From: Ophiosphaerella korrae | Taxonomy: Eukaryota; Ascomycota; Dothideomycetes; Pleosporales; Phaeosphaeriaceae | Direction of reading: 5' to 3' | Assembly (NCBI GenBank): GCA_028456385.1 | Contig: JALNQF010000070.1 | Coordinates: forward strand, 1-64,000 | DNA length: 64,000 bases | Part shown: piece by piece, positions 36,837 through 46,400 of the stretch | Position numbering within the stretch: the first letter of the stretch is position 1 | Layout: every line of letters begins with the position of its first letter | Made by a program: the position numbers and the translations under genes | Notes under the pieces: model-generated | The model's input: the letters and a program-made list of their open reading frames with translations, nothing else | Databases searched by the model: none | What the model was told of the DNA's origin: nothing

Positions 36837-37590
36837 TGTCGAGCGCGAACGTCAACCCTCTACGCCGCCAACGCGTTCAAGGCCGCGAGATTATCGTAAT
36901 AGAAGAGGCCCGCTTGTATCTTGTGTAGGTACACGATCGCACATTTGTTGAACCCATCCCACGGTATCTTCTATCACATGGTTTCTAGGACGCTTGCCTA
37001 GACCGAAAGCTAGAGTCGCTGGGCGACGGTAGCATCAGCCTTTGCGCGGCCGCAGCTGGCTTCTTACGCACGTATCGCTACTTGATTAGGCACGAATCTG
37101 GCTTTCACCTTACTCGGTAGGACGGCCTTCGCCTTATCCCCAAGGATGTAGACTGGGCATCTTTCGGCCGTTTCGCCTCGGACCTCAACTACATCGAGGA
37201 CTTGGCTGTCTCAAGACGGTGCTGCTTCGGAGAGTTGAGGTTGACGCGACTTAAATTCTGTGCTCCGCTACTTCTACGCAAGTTCTACTTTGAGTAGGCG
37301 TATGGGCAGTATGGCGACTACTTTGCGTGACTCTATGGTCCTGTACTGTTCGTTTTTGTTGTAGTGTCTACGATCCTTAACTCTATGCAGGTTGCACTTG
37401 CAACTGATTAATTGTTAGCTATATACTAGGTTCCTGTTTAGCACGCATCGCGCTAGTTTAGTGTGCTTAGTATCGTAGCTACTATTGTTGTTGCTGTGTA
37501 CTTTGTGGTTCTTTGGCTTTAGATGTTCTTGGATGAGTGGGTGTATACTGCAAGACGGAGATGGGAGAAGCGGAGTGCTTGCTTAGATGT
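36837..37590 (+). pseudogene. DUF6601-family membrane protein pseudogene
   Basis: MSSANVNPLRRQ... then IPRYLLSHGF-stop-DACLDRKLESLGDGSISLCAAAAGFLRTYRYLIRHESGFHL, YIEDLAVSRRCCFGELRLTRLKFCAPLLLRKFYFE and a hydrophobic C-terminus with VLFVFVVVSTILNSMQVALA and FSVLSIVATIVVAVYFVVLW. Order and motifs match fungal DUF6601 proteins, small membrane proteins of unknown function. At least six in-frame stops (TAG/TGA at expected Trp/Gln/Arg) interrupt it. The last stretch ARRRWEKRS is the expected basic tail. Confidence 0.65.
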
Positions 37591-37762
37591 TTTTAAATGC
37601 TAGAAGACTCCGATCTTAGATGAAGAAGAATAGAAAAATTATCGAGATAGAGGGCACTAGGTAACTAGGAGACATGAGTGTTAGCCTAGGTAGGAACTAG
37701 GGTAGTATATGGGATAACCTTATCTAGGTTGGCGCTGCTATAACTGTATAGGACTATGTCAC

Positions 37763-37950
37763 TGTTAAGGGGTAGCTGGAAGACAATAGTACTTGCCGTA
37801 GGCCACGGGAGATAGTGAAGGGATAACCAGTAGTATTTCAAGCGCGGCTTTGATATTATGAAGAATAATACTTGCTGAACTCTGTCCGCAAGTATGGAGC
37901 CTTTTATGCACTGGTGTAGCGCACCGGCCCCGCTCTAGACTTGTACTATG
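37763..37950 (+). repeat. Dispersed repeat (second LTR-like family), copy 3
   Basis: TGTTAAGGGGTAGCTGGAAG...CTTTTATGCACTGG...GCCCCGCTCTAGA, the reverse orientation of 22245-22437 and 22640-22828. This copy is GC-richer and least altered. The continuation to about 38045 is unassigned. Confidence 0.6.
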
Positions 37951-38271
37951 GCTATGGGTACGTCAGGATTACCAGAGATCTTATGGATCTCAAAGGTACC
38001 CGTTCCAGTCACAGCAAATAGTGGTAATCTAACTATGGATAGGACTGTTGAAGACACACGTGGATATGTGTATTTTTCCTCGTGCTATACCCAACTCCGA
38101 TCTATGTAATTGATATCAATTACTATTTCAAACAAGCTAATACAGATCTGCTTATGCTCCTTGCTTGGTAGTCTTTCGGGATTATTTGCGCTACTAGAGC
38201 CCTCCACGGCTCTAGTACCTTGCTTGCTCTTACTACTGGGTTTATTGTTAAGCCTGCCTTACTCGTCCGCG

Positions 38272-38580
38272 TGTCAGATGAGGTGGCGATGGCGATCGAT
38301 CCGCGATGCACACGTGCGTGATGCTAGTGCGCAACACAAACTCAACCACAAAGCACTAGCTCAGCTGCGGCGCATCCCTTTGACAGGAGATTGACAGGAG
38401 AGGAGCTATCGGGCAATGCGCCAGCTCAACAAAGGCCAACTCTTGGGGCACGAGAGCAATCAAAGAACCTCACGAAATATATCAATAAGCAGCCAGAAGG
38501 CAGATGATAGACAGAGAACTCAACCAATCAAATTCTACACTTAAATTGCATCAGTGACTCAATGACCACCACATCTGACA
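38272..38580 (+). repeat. LTR-like element, TGTCAGATG family
   Basis: 309 bp, TGTCAGATGAGG...GACCACCACATCTGACA, including CGCATCCCTTTGACAGG and ATCAATAAGCAGCCAG. It has perfect terminal TGTCAGAT/ATCTGACA inverted ends. Flanks CCGCG and GCTAG are not a target duplication. Confidence 0.75.
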
Positions 38581-38661
38581 GCTAGAGAAACGCTGCTACG
38601 CGCTGAAAGAATCTCACCGTAGTACCTTGACAGTCTCCTCATGCTAGGCCTTTTTTTCTTC

Positions 38662-39541
38662 TTATCGTCTTCCTTCCCCATATCCCACCGGTAGTATAAT
38701 TTGATATGAGTTTCCTTCCAGTCTGAGTGTTAGACGCGCGGGCTCGCAAAGTATGTCCCAGAGTTGTGGATATCTATTGAGATCTACCTCAACCAAGACT
38801 TTAGCATAGCCATAATTGTTCTTGACATTTCTTTCTTTTTCCTGAAACAGCGAGAACAGACAAATCTCTTCCGCGACCTTCCACGGAATACCATTTGCGC
38901 CAGCAACCGACTTCCATATTTGCCTTCTATGTCTATAGAAGTTTGTTAGCTGGTAGCGGTAGGAATATGTAGGCACATCGAGTTTGTGTATACCTCTCGT
39001 AAAGTATTTTGACCCGCTCTCTGGAGTCTTCGCTCCAACAGACTGATTTCTCCAAATATCTTTCGTAGCGCGCTCGACAACTGCTAGGGGTCCTTCCAGC
39101 CATCCGCTCTGCGATCTGTTTCCAAAAAAACCCTTCCGAGCGTAATTTAGCCACAAGTACGTCTTCCTCTTCCGTCCATCTTGATTTCTTATATGGAATC
39201 TCTACGTTATCTGTCGGCGCTGGAGAAAATTTTCGCTTGGTAGTAGGCTGAGAACGCTGTGGAATGGGTGGTGGTTCTCGAGTGACAGGACGTGGAGGCT
39301 GAGAATGCGGCGGAACGGGTGGCAGTTCTCGAGCGACAGGACGTGGAGGCTGAGAATGCGGCGGAATGGGCGGTAGTTCTCGATTGACAAGACGTGGAAG
39401 CTGAGAATGCGGCGGAATGGGTGGTTGTTCTCGGGTGATATGAGGTATTAGCTGAGGCGCATCTTGTTTGGCGAGATGCAACGGAACCAGTGGAGTATAT
39501 ATTCTAGTAGATGCTTCATAGATAATAGGACTTTTTTCCAT
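38662..39541 (-). CDS. SANT/Myb-like DNA-binding protein with proline-rich repeats
   Basis: Two exons, 38994-39541 and 38662-38932, separated by a 61-bp intron (GTATAC...CCAGCTAACAAAC...TATAG); 272 aa. The N-terminal half has four to five copies of REPPIPPHSQPPRP-like repeats coded by near-identical 45-bp DNA units (about 39240-39440). Residues about 120-168 (KKSRWTEEEDVLVAKLR, WKQIAERMAGRTPSSCRARYERYLEK) form a SANT/Myb helix-turn-helix with the usual aromatic residues. After the intron comes RQIWKSVAGANGIPWKVAEEIC, the second helical part seen in related fungal proteins. It is likely a nuclear DNA-binding protein; targets are unknown. An LTR lies only 28 bp upstream of the ATG (from 39570), so its native promoter is lost. 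The 5' end is duplicated at 45833-46060. Confidence 0.8.
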
Positions 39542-39569
39542 GATTTTATGGAAGATGGGAGTGAGAGGG

Positions 39570-40227
39570 TGTCAGACGTGACGTCACTGAGTCACTGATG
39601 CAATTTGAGTGTAGAATGTGATTAATTGAGTTCTTTGTCTATCATCTGCCTTCTGGCTGCTTATTGATATATTTCGTGGGTTTCTCTCGTGCCCCAAGGG
39701 TTGCTCTTTGTTGAGCTGGCGCGTTGCCCGATTGTGCTCTCCTGTCAAAGGGATGCGTCGCAGCTGAGCTGGTGCTTTGTGGTTGAGTTAATTAGTGGTG
39801 AGTTAGTATCGCGCACTACGAAGGAGCTCGATTTTTTTTTTGAGCGCTAGCCCCCCACCATGCCATTAGCACATGCACTTCCTGATGTAACCAGCTTATC
39901 CCATCACCACAACGCCCAACATGAGTGCAATACATCGCCGGAAGGTATTCATATATAAAGACAATAGTGTTGTTAAACCTCATAAAACTTCCCGCACTGA
40001 AATGCACCCAATAACGCGCGCGTTTGTGGCAGGAGCTGTGATCGCGGCGCGCGATGGGTGGCGGGTCGCGATCACTTTGGTGGGGGGGGGGGGGCTAGCG
40101 CTAAAAAAACGGCTCCCTCGTAGTCGCGCACTAACTAGCATCGCGCATGTGCGCATCGCAGATCGATCGCCATCGCCATCTCAATCGTCATCTGAATCGA
40201 CTCATGAGCTGGCCAGCTCATTTGACA
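39570..40227 (-). repeat. LTR-like element, TGTCAGATG family, carrying a nested MITE
   Basis: On the minus strand it runs from TGTCAAATGAGCTGGCC (40227) to the CAGTGACGTCACGTCTGACA end (39570). It is split by the TIR element at 39816-40123; without that and one copy of the 7-bp duplication it is about 343 bp. The left flank is the Myb upstream region and the right flank a PDDEXK pseudogene, with no matching target duplication, so the LTR now joins two different contexts. Confidence 0.75.
39816..40123. mobile_element. 308-bp TIR element (MITE) nested in an LTR
   Basis: Ends CTACGAAGGAGC... and ...GCTCCCTCGTAG are imperfect terminal inverted repeats of about 40 bp that include a T-run, AGCGCTAGC and a C/G homopolymer. 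It is flanked by the 7-bp direct repeat TCGCGCA (39809-39815 and 40124-40130); removing the element and one copy restores the LTR sequence found elsewhere (GCGCACTA...AGCATCGCGC). It has no coding capacity. Superfamily is uncertain; a 7-8 bp duplication suggests hAT-like or a similar group. Confidence 0.75.
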
Positions 40228-41240
40228 AGTCGATTTTACGGTCGATGGGTTTGTTGGAGGCTGGGTTTATATAGAGATAATGAGAATTAATTGATTGCGA
40301 TTGGCTACGCCATAGATTAGTTGTCGGTAGGAGATTCGATCAAGGTGCACATACACATTGTGCAACCACCACTTGCCATTACCGCACAACTCTATAGCCA
40401 AATGAATTAGGGGCCGTACTACATCATCGCACCACGCATTCTCGTCCTGGCCGCCATCCTTGCAATCGCGCGCATCAAGGAATATCTTCTTAACCTCCTT
40501 CCACAAGGTAGAGAGTTCCTATCAGATGTAACGCTGCCAGCTGGAGCCGAGCTGGCTCACGAGCTCAATTCAGATAACGATTGAGATGGCGATGGCGATC
40601 GATCTGGCATCGCATGCACGATGCGCACGTGCACGACACTGGCGCACGATACAGAGTACCGGTACACGATACTAGCTCGCTACTAACTCAACCACAACCA
40701 CAATTCATCAACTGTCGCACATCGTTGAAGAGCTGCAGCGCCAGCTAGAGAATTGACATCTGGTTCGGCAATCACATGAATAACCGCTATCGTCAATATC
40801 ATGGCTCATCGCGGCACGAGCAGACTGCGAGGAGCCGATACATGAGCAAACCACGAAACTCAAGATAACGGCTCTGCATCACCGAGCCGCAACAGCGCAG
40901 AAACAAGTATATAGATTGCAGGCAGAGCAGCGGATAGGGGACAGAGCAAAAAAAATCAACTCAACTCACTTCAATCAATCTGATCAACCACTGAACTCAG
41001 TCAGTGACCAGTGACTCATTTATCACGAGCATTTATCACATACTCGCAATCGATCCACGATCCACATCCATCACTGAGTAACCACTCAAATCCGGCAGTT
41101 CCATTGTGAGGCCCATATCACTAGGGTTGAAGTCATCTGGTTTGGTAATTTGATAACCCACATCAGGATCTTTCTTGATGTCATGCTAGCTACATGTTAA
41201 TCTGCTGTAGGAGCGCCATGTCACGTACTTGCCTCTAACC
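40228..41240 (-). pseudogene. PDDEXK_12-like nuclease paralog, disrupted by LTR insertions
   Basis: Minus-strand copy of the gene at 43965-45369. From the right: the exon 1 end and intron 1 (41180-41240), exon 2 start (YDIKKDPDVGYQITKPDDFNPSDMGL, 41100-41180), a 578-bp LTR (40520-41097), exon 2 remainder (TLWKEVKKIFLDARDCKDGGQDENAWCDDVV, 40267-40514), intron 2 and the start of exon 3 up to PIDRKID, where a second LTR begins at 40227. The catalytic part is therefore lost. High similarity to the intact copy (a few substitutions) means a fairly recent duplication. Confidence 0.85.
40520..41097 (+). repeat. Longest LTR copy (578 bp) with 5-bp target duplication GTTCC
   Basis: Starts TATCAGATG (one G-to-A from TGTCAGATG) and ends CACTCAAATCCGGCA. 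It is flanked by GTTCC at 40515-40519 and 41098-41102. Removing it restores the coding sequence of the nuclease paralog as seen in the intact gene (ATGGAAC.CTC.ACCTTGTGG). This shows the family inserts as an LTR-type element. It has no internal coding region, so it is a solo LTR or a very short non-autonomous retroelement. Confidence 0.85.
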
Positions 41241-41287
41241 TCTATTCAATCATCCACATCATCAATCAGTGACCATCAAATCCAAAA
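41240..41287 (+). repeat. LTR end fragment
   Basis: ATCATCAATCAGTGACCATCAAATCC is the terminal part of the TGTCAGATG-family LTR. It joins the 5' edge of the nuclease pseudogene to a truncated coiled-coil reading frame. Confidence 0.65.
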
Positions 41288-41465
41288 ATGTGACAGCCGT
41301 GGGGAGAGTCGTGTCGCGGGTTCTGCGCCTGTATTCTGCGGCCTCGATTTCGCTCTCGAGTCTGCGTTGGTCTTCTTTCAGCGCGCTCTCCGCGACCTCG
41401 CGTCGGCGTCGCTCTCTCTCAAGCTCGCGTTGTAGCTTTTCAAAATCTGGCTGTAAGGAAGCCAT
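41288..41465 (-). pseudogene. Truncated N-terminal coiled-coil reading frame
   Basis: MASLQPDFEKLQRELERERRRREVAE...EAAEYRRRTRDTTLPTAV: about 58 aa, highly charged and predicted coiled coil. It resembles the N-terminus of repeat-associated fungal proteins that begin with an Arg/Glu-rich helix ending in TTLPxxL. The frame runs into LTR sequence at about 41287, so only the start of the gene remains. Function unknown. Confidence 0.55.
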
Positions 41466-41636
41466 GTTATCGCGATAATAGTAGGATAGAGGGGTTTGTT
41501 AACAGTTGTCGCGTTAGGCGTCGAAAACAGGATGCTGTAGGAACCAAGGCCGGCCTTTTATCGATTAGATAACGTTTTATAATAGGCTAAACAATGCGAG
41601 GTTGATACAATTTGAGCTTGTGTTGGCTATAAGCAT

Positions 41637-41700
41637 TGTCAGATTTAATAGTCACTCGTAGGTAGGTATAAGCAGTTGAATTTTAATGTGAGTTAATCGC
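41637..41700 (-). repeat. LTR fragment
   Basis: TGTCAGATTTAATAGTCACTCGTAG... resembles the end of the LTR family in the orientation of 43335 and 45383, but fades into unrelated sequence. The rest of 41480-41870 holds no recognisable gene. Confidence 0.5.
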
Positions 41701-41917
41701 CTTCTATTCTGTTGGCATGCCTTACGTAAGGGGACCTAATGATTTATTGTTCGATCTCAATTCACTGTACTCTAATACAGTTCCTTCTGTTTAGTTATAC
41801 TGAGATTATTCGGGTATAGGAGATTTATGAGTTGGTTTATAAGGCAGCTCATTTAACAGCTATTGTATAATCTTGCCCCCTATATTTGCATTGACTACTC
41901 TATCTCACATCTTAATA

Positions 41918-42949
41918 ATGCATCTCACTGACTTACCAAACGAGCTGCTCTACTATATAGCGGAGTATCTATGTCAGAAAGATCTTTACGCCTTGATCAA
42001 GACTTGTCGCCACTATCACGCACTCTTAATCAGCACTCTATACAGCATAAATGCAAGATACCATAAATATTCGGCTTTGTCCTGGGCAGCTGTTCATGGG
42101 CATGTGAATATCGCAGAGAGAATTCTGAACATCGGCATTAATTCGTGCGATTCCCTAGAAGTCCTTGGGCACGCTTTACTAAAAGCTGTAGAGTATCAAC
42201 ACTGGGCAGTCGCTAGGCTCCTAATTGATAGTGGAGCCAACGTCAATACAATTGGCGAGTTTGGGGATGTACTCCAGGTTAGTATATGGGGAGGCAGTCA
42301 GCATTTCATAAAACTATTGATCAACAAAGGCGCCGACATCAATTCGCAAAGTGAAAGCTTTGGTAATGCTCTGCAAGTGGCTTCATCGTTAGGTAAGGAA
42401 CCGATTGTCAGTATTCTGCTTAATGGGGGCGCAGACATTAACGCACAATGTGGGTTTTACGGCAACGCACTCCAGGCAGCTTCCTGGACTGGCAAAATAG
42501 CTACAGTAAAGCTACTACTTATAGAAGGCGCTGATATCAATGCTCGTGGCGGATTCTGGGGTACTGCGCTCCAAGCCGCTGCAGCGTGGAATCATATAGA
42601 CTTGGTCACACTACTCCTTAGCAAGGGTGCCAGTGTTGATATACAAGGCGGATTCTATGGCAATGCACTTCAAGCAGGATCATGGGGGGGTGGCCAGGCT
42701 GTGGTACAGCTCCTTCTTCAGCATAATGCAAATGTCAATGAGCAGGGAGGTTTCTTTGGTAATGCTCTTCAGGCAGCGTCGTCACAAGGCTTCAAGCAAA
42801 TTGTAAAGCTGCTAGTTGATGCAGGTGCCGATATAAACACAGAGGGGGCCTATGGCACCGCAATTGAAGCAGCTATGGCCAATGGCCACATGCAGGTTGT
42901 GCTGTTGTTGCAATATTTACGCCTTTGTCGTTACCTCCGGGCTCACTGA
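41918..42949 (+). CDS. F-box and ankyrin-repeat protein
   Basis: An intronless 343-aa frame from ATG 41918; codons upstream lack an ATG. Residues 1-45 (MHLTDLPNELLYYIAEYLCQ...LIKTCRHYHALL) form an F-box-like motif. Residues 50-340 are eight to nine ankyrin repeats, five of a special type with the core GGFYGNALQAASW...VKLLLxxGADINAQ. Fungal F-box/Ank proteins are thought to be substrate adaptors of SCF ubiquitin ligases; the target is unknown. The near-identical repeat cores (FYGNALQA, FFGNALQA, FWGTALQA) suggest recent repeat expansion. No disabling mutations. Confidence 0.85.
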   Translation: MHLTDLPNELLYYIAEYLCQKDLYALIKTCRHYHALLISTLYSINARYHKYSALSWAAVHGHVNIAERILNIGINSCDSLEVLGHALLKAVEYQHWAVARLLIDSGANVNTIGEFGDVLQVSIWGGSQHFIKLLINKGADINSQSESFGNALQVASSLGKEPIVSILLNGGADINAQCGFYGNALQAASWTGKIATVKLLLIEGADINARGGFWGTALQAAAAWNHIDLVTLLLSKGASVDIQGGFYGNALQAGSWGGGQAVVQLLLQHNANVNEQGGFFGNALQAASSQGFKQIVKLLVDAGADINTEGAYGTAIEAAMANGHMQVVLLLQYLRLCRYLRAH

Positions 42950-43334
42950 TGAACTTGCGGCACGTGATTGCTTTTACCTCGTGTGATAAATAAATATTCG
43001 TATTATAGTAGACACTAGCAGCGGCGTGTTGTTAGGACCTGCGAGAAGTGAAGGAGTACTTCAGTATTGAGGCAGGTGCAATATTCGATTCTCACGGAGG
43101 GCAGCCTGGGCTCGCAAGGGCACTTGAGTGTCGAGACAGTATTGGGACTCAATCTGAAAAGGGCACTTAATTGCAGCTATCTATAGTAGTATTCTGGGTG
43201 GCCTATATACCACCTCCCTCTTAGCAGTCGTTGGTGACTGTGTTCGGGTGTTCTTTGGTTGGCACTAGTGTGGCTAATTGGGATCATAATATTACCTCCC
43301 CCCTTCCCGAGATTTGTCCTCAAATTACGTCTTA
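42950..43334. other. Intergenic, no gene seen
   Basis: No recognisable coding region. It contains an imperfect repeat (CAGTATTGAGGCAGGTGCAAT / ACAGTATTGGGACTCAATC-like) near 43060-43160 and polypyrimidine tracts (TTACCTCCCCCCTTCCC near 43290). Confidence 0.4.
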
Positions 43335-43617
43335 TGTCGGATTTGATAGTCACTTGTAGATGGATTGAATTGATGTAGGTTGATTGATTGCTCTGTCCAT
43401 GATATTGACAATAGCGGTTATTCATGTGATTGCCGAACCAGATGTCAATTCTCTAGCAGGCGCTGCAGCTCTCCAACGATGCGCCGTAGAGTTGTGGTTG
43501 TGGTTGAGTTAGTGGCGAGCTGGTGTCGCGCATGCGATGTCAGATGGATCGCCGTGGCCATCTCAATCGTCATCTGAATCGATTCATGAGCTGGCTCGTA
43601 CGCCAGCTTATCTGACA
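43335..43617 (-). repeat. LTR-like element, internally deleted copy
   Basis: 283 bp from TGTCGGATTTGATAGTCACTTG to CCAGCTTATCTGACA (reverse orientation). It lacks the central block present at 45383-45832. Flanks TCTTA and ATAGG are not a target duplication. Confidence 0.75.
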
Positions 43618-43964
43618 ATAGGTGCCCGAGCTTATATAATTTAGGGTGGAAAACGGGTGGAAAATGGTAGACGTGCGCAAGGAAAATCAAGCGAGCACGG
43701 ACAGAAAACGACGACTTTGTAGGTTTATAGCAGCAGCTACAGAGACTGTATAGACTCTAAATTTGAGGACAAGGTAGTAGCAGGCATAGCAGTGGGATTT
43801 GCAAAATTATAGGGCGTGCAGGGGGCTATTGCGGAAATAAAGATAGTCTGTTAGTAGTAGAAGAAGATGACACCACACGTGATGATGCGCACTGACGGCA
43901 TTGGTGCTTCTTGGCATTGACGCATCCCTCGGAGCAAGCCACACAGCAACGGACGACTACAACA

Positions 43965-45369
43965 ATGGACAACATCAAGTCATGGCTTGCTAATAACCGT
44001 GAATCCTCTCTTCCTCTGACCCCTCCACCCGACGATGACTGGAAGTCACGCCCAGCCCCCTTGAAGCGGAAACGCGCCATGTCGCTCCCTACGATTGTGC
44101 CTGCCACCAGCTCTCAACGTAGCAGCAGCCCGAAACGGCGACGAACCGACGATGCCGATGATGTTCAGCCTGAGCAGAGCGCGTCGCAACTTGGACGCGA
44201 AAGTGTACTCACTTTGAATACAAAGAACACATTCAGCCCTCCTGTCAGTCGTGTCTCCTCGAGCCCGAAACGTTCGTCAAGCCCAACACGTGAGGCGCCA
44301 ATTATATTGAGGAGTGCGCGGCCGCCTGTGGTAATGGAGAGTCTCAATGGGCTAAAGGAAGCGCCTCCGGAGTACGTTGAGCGTCTCGGTTGCCTACTTT
44401 CCAGGGGCCTTAATTTCCATTTCATTCCCCAGAGGTTAGAGGTACGTACATGATATGGCGCTCCTACAGCAGATTAACATGTAGCTAGTATGACATCAAG
44501 AACGATCCTGATGTGGGTTATCAAATTACCAAACCAGATGACTTCAACCCTAGTGATATGGGCCTCACAATGGAACCCTCCACCTTGTGGAAGGAGGTTA
44601 AGAAGATATTCCTTAATGCGCGTGATTGCAAGGATGGCGGCCAGGACGAGAATGCATGGTGCGATAATGTAGTACGGCCCCTAATTCATTTGGCTATAGA
44701 GTTGTACGGTGATGGCAAATGGTGGTTGCACAATGTGTATGTGCGCCTTGATCGAATCTCCTACCAACAGCTAATCTATGGCGTAGCCAATCGCAATCAA
44801 TTAATTCTCATTACCTCTCTATGAACCCAGCCTCCAACAAACCCATCGACCGTAAAATCGACTACGTCTTATCCTATTCGCATCGCGACCCTGATATCTC
44901 TACCCTTTATAAAAGACTCGAAGCTATGAACAACAGTGAAATCGGACATACACTGGATGCATTTACAAAGCGAACTGCTCTCTTTTCTGGTTTCGAGATC
45001 AAATCTGCATCAGGAGACAGCACCGAGGCAGAGCTGCAGATGAGCGTTTGGATCGCCGCATCCTTGCGTAAAAAGCAGGAACTCGCACGAGCTTCTCAAA
45101 CTCCGTTTGAGCTAACGAAGATGGTAGAACCTGCACTTACTGTTGTTGGACATGAACATTCCGTCTATTATGCGTACCCACGTGAGGCCGACGTATATGT
45201 TTTGGGCCCTGACCTGGATAGGTTTGGGAGGCTAAGCACATGTTCAATACCTGGAATTTTTCGGTTACTTAGGTTTTATGGGAACTTGTTGAAGTATGGG
45301 AAGGATGAGGGGGAGGAGGGGTATTGGGGAGGCTTTCTCAGGCCTGTTCTCGATAAACTAGCTAAGTAA
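43965..45369 (+). CDS. PD-(D/E)XK nuclease-like domain protein (PDDEXK_12 type)
   Basis: Three exons, 43965-44441, 44489-44736 and 44787-45369, give 435 aa. Intron 1 is 47 bp (GTACGT...CTAG), intron 2 is 50 bp (GTATGT...CTAATC...GTAG). The junctions rebuild the family's HNVQSQSINSHYL block. Residues 1-160 are disordered and Ser/Pro/Arg-rich with RRRTDD-like basic signals. The C-terminal half has IDYVLSYSHRDP (acidic motif) and FSGFEIKSASGD...AELQMSVWIAASLRKKQ, whose ExK matches the PD-(D/E)XK catalytic core of this fungal family. The biological role of the family is unknown; DNA cleavage is inferred. Codons are not RIP-damaged. It is flanked by LTRs on both sides. Confidence 0.85.
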
Positions 45370-45382
45370 ACGACTAACGTCC

Positions 45383-45832
45383 TGTCGGATTTGATGGTCA
45401 CTTGTAGATGGATTGAATTCATGTGAGTTGATTGATTGATCGCTCTGTCTCCTATCTGCTGCTGTCTCCAATCTATATACTCGTCTCTGCGCAGTTGCGG
45501 CTCGGTGATGGAGAGCCGTTCATCTCGAGTTTCGTGTTTTGCTCACGTATCGGCTCTACGTAGTCTGGTCATGACGCGATGAGCCATCATATTGACGATA
45601 GCGGTTCTTCGTGTGATTGCCGAACCAGATGTCAATTCTCTAGCTGGCGCTGCGGCTCTCGAAGGATGCCGTAGTTGAGTTGATGAGTTGTGGTTGTGGT
45701 TGTGGTTGAGTTAGTGGCGAGCCAGTATCGCGCACTAGCATCGCGCACGCGATGCCAGATCGATCGCCATTGCCATCTCAATCGTCATCTGAATCAATTT
45801 GTGAGCTGGCTCATACGCCAGCTCATCTGACA
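45383..45832 (-). repeat. LTR-like element, TGTCAGATG family (450 bp)
   Basis: TGTCGGATTTGATGGTCACTTG...GCCAGCTCATCTGACA. It includes ATATACTCGTCTCTGCGCAG, CGAGTTTCGTG and AGATGTCAATTCTCTAGC blocks. The left flank is 14 bp after the nuclease stop codon; the right flank is a Myb fragment. There is no target duplication (CGTCC / CCATC). Confidence 0.75.
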
Positions 45833-46060
45833 CCATCTTGATTTCTTATATGGAATCTGTTATCTGGCGGCGCTAGAGCAAATTTTCGCTTGGTAGTAGG
45901 CTGAGAATGCTGCGGAATGGGTGGTTGTTCTCGGGTGATATGAGGTATTAGCCGAGGTGCGTCTTGTTTGGCGAGATGCAGCGGAACTAGTGTAGCATAT
46001 ATTCTAGTGGATGCTTCATGGATAATAGGACTTTTTTCCATGATTTTATGGAAGATGTAA
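45833..46060 (-). pseudogene. 5' fragment of the SANT/Myb-like gene
   Basis: Minus strand from ATG near 46041: MEKSPIIHEASTRIYATLVPLHLAKQDAPRLIPHITREQPPIPQHSQPTTKRKFALAP... It is about 85-90% alike to the gene at 38662-39541 but carries only one proline-rich repeat unit. It is cut at the LTR just where the Myb domain would start. Confidence 0.8.
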
Positions 46061-46364
46061 GTGAGAGGGTTGTTACTACATTCTATCGCGGAGCAAGCGC
46101 CATATGTCCACCCAGGCGAGTGGGTCCTAGCTTTGCGGCATGTTCGTTTGGCGTCTAGCACTCCACCCGTGGCGAACTGGGTTGTGGAGGGCAGGATCGA
46201 TTTTGGTAAAGAGCGACGGAATATGCCGCAAGCCAGCCTCTCTATAGCCGAAGGAGGGGTGAACATCCGACTTTGGTTAAGCCGTCCCTTTTCGCTGACA
46301 TTTGATTTTGCTTTGGCATTCCCGGGGTCACACGTCCATCGCATCCGAAAGACAGAGGCAGCAG
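46061..46364. other. Intergenic, no gene assigned
   Basis: Open on + for over 100 codons (GC-rich), but the translation shows no recognisable domain and the start overlaps the Myb fragment's upstream region. I regard it as non-coding. Confidence 0.35.
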
Positions 46365-46400
46365 GTCAACTGACTATGGATTTGCCTCGGTTGAGATGGC
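46365..46400 (+). repeat. Left terminal inverted repeat (36 bp)
   Basis: Perfect reverse complement of 51994-52029. The related inverse copy at 46452-46487 keeps CATCTCAACTGA and CATAGTCAG. Confidence 0.8.

Noticed and set aside
43335..45832. The two same-orientation LTRs read as a complete retrotransposon around the nuclease gene
   Set aside because: The interior is a host-type three-exon gene with no retroviral domains, LTR lengths differ (283 and 450 bp), and outer flanks show no target duplication.
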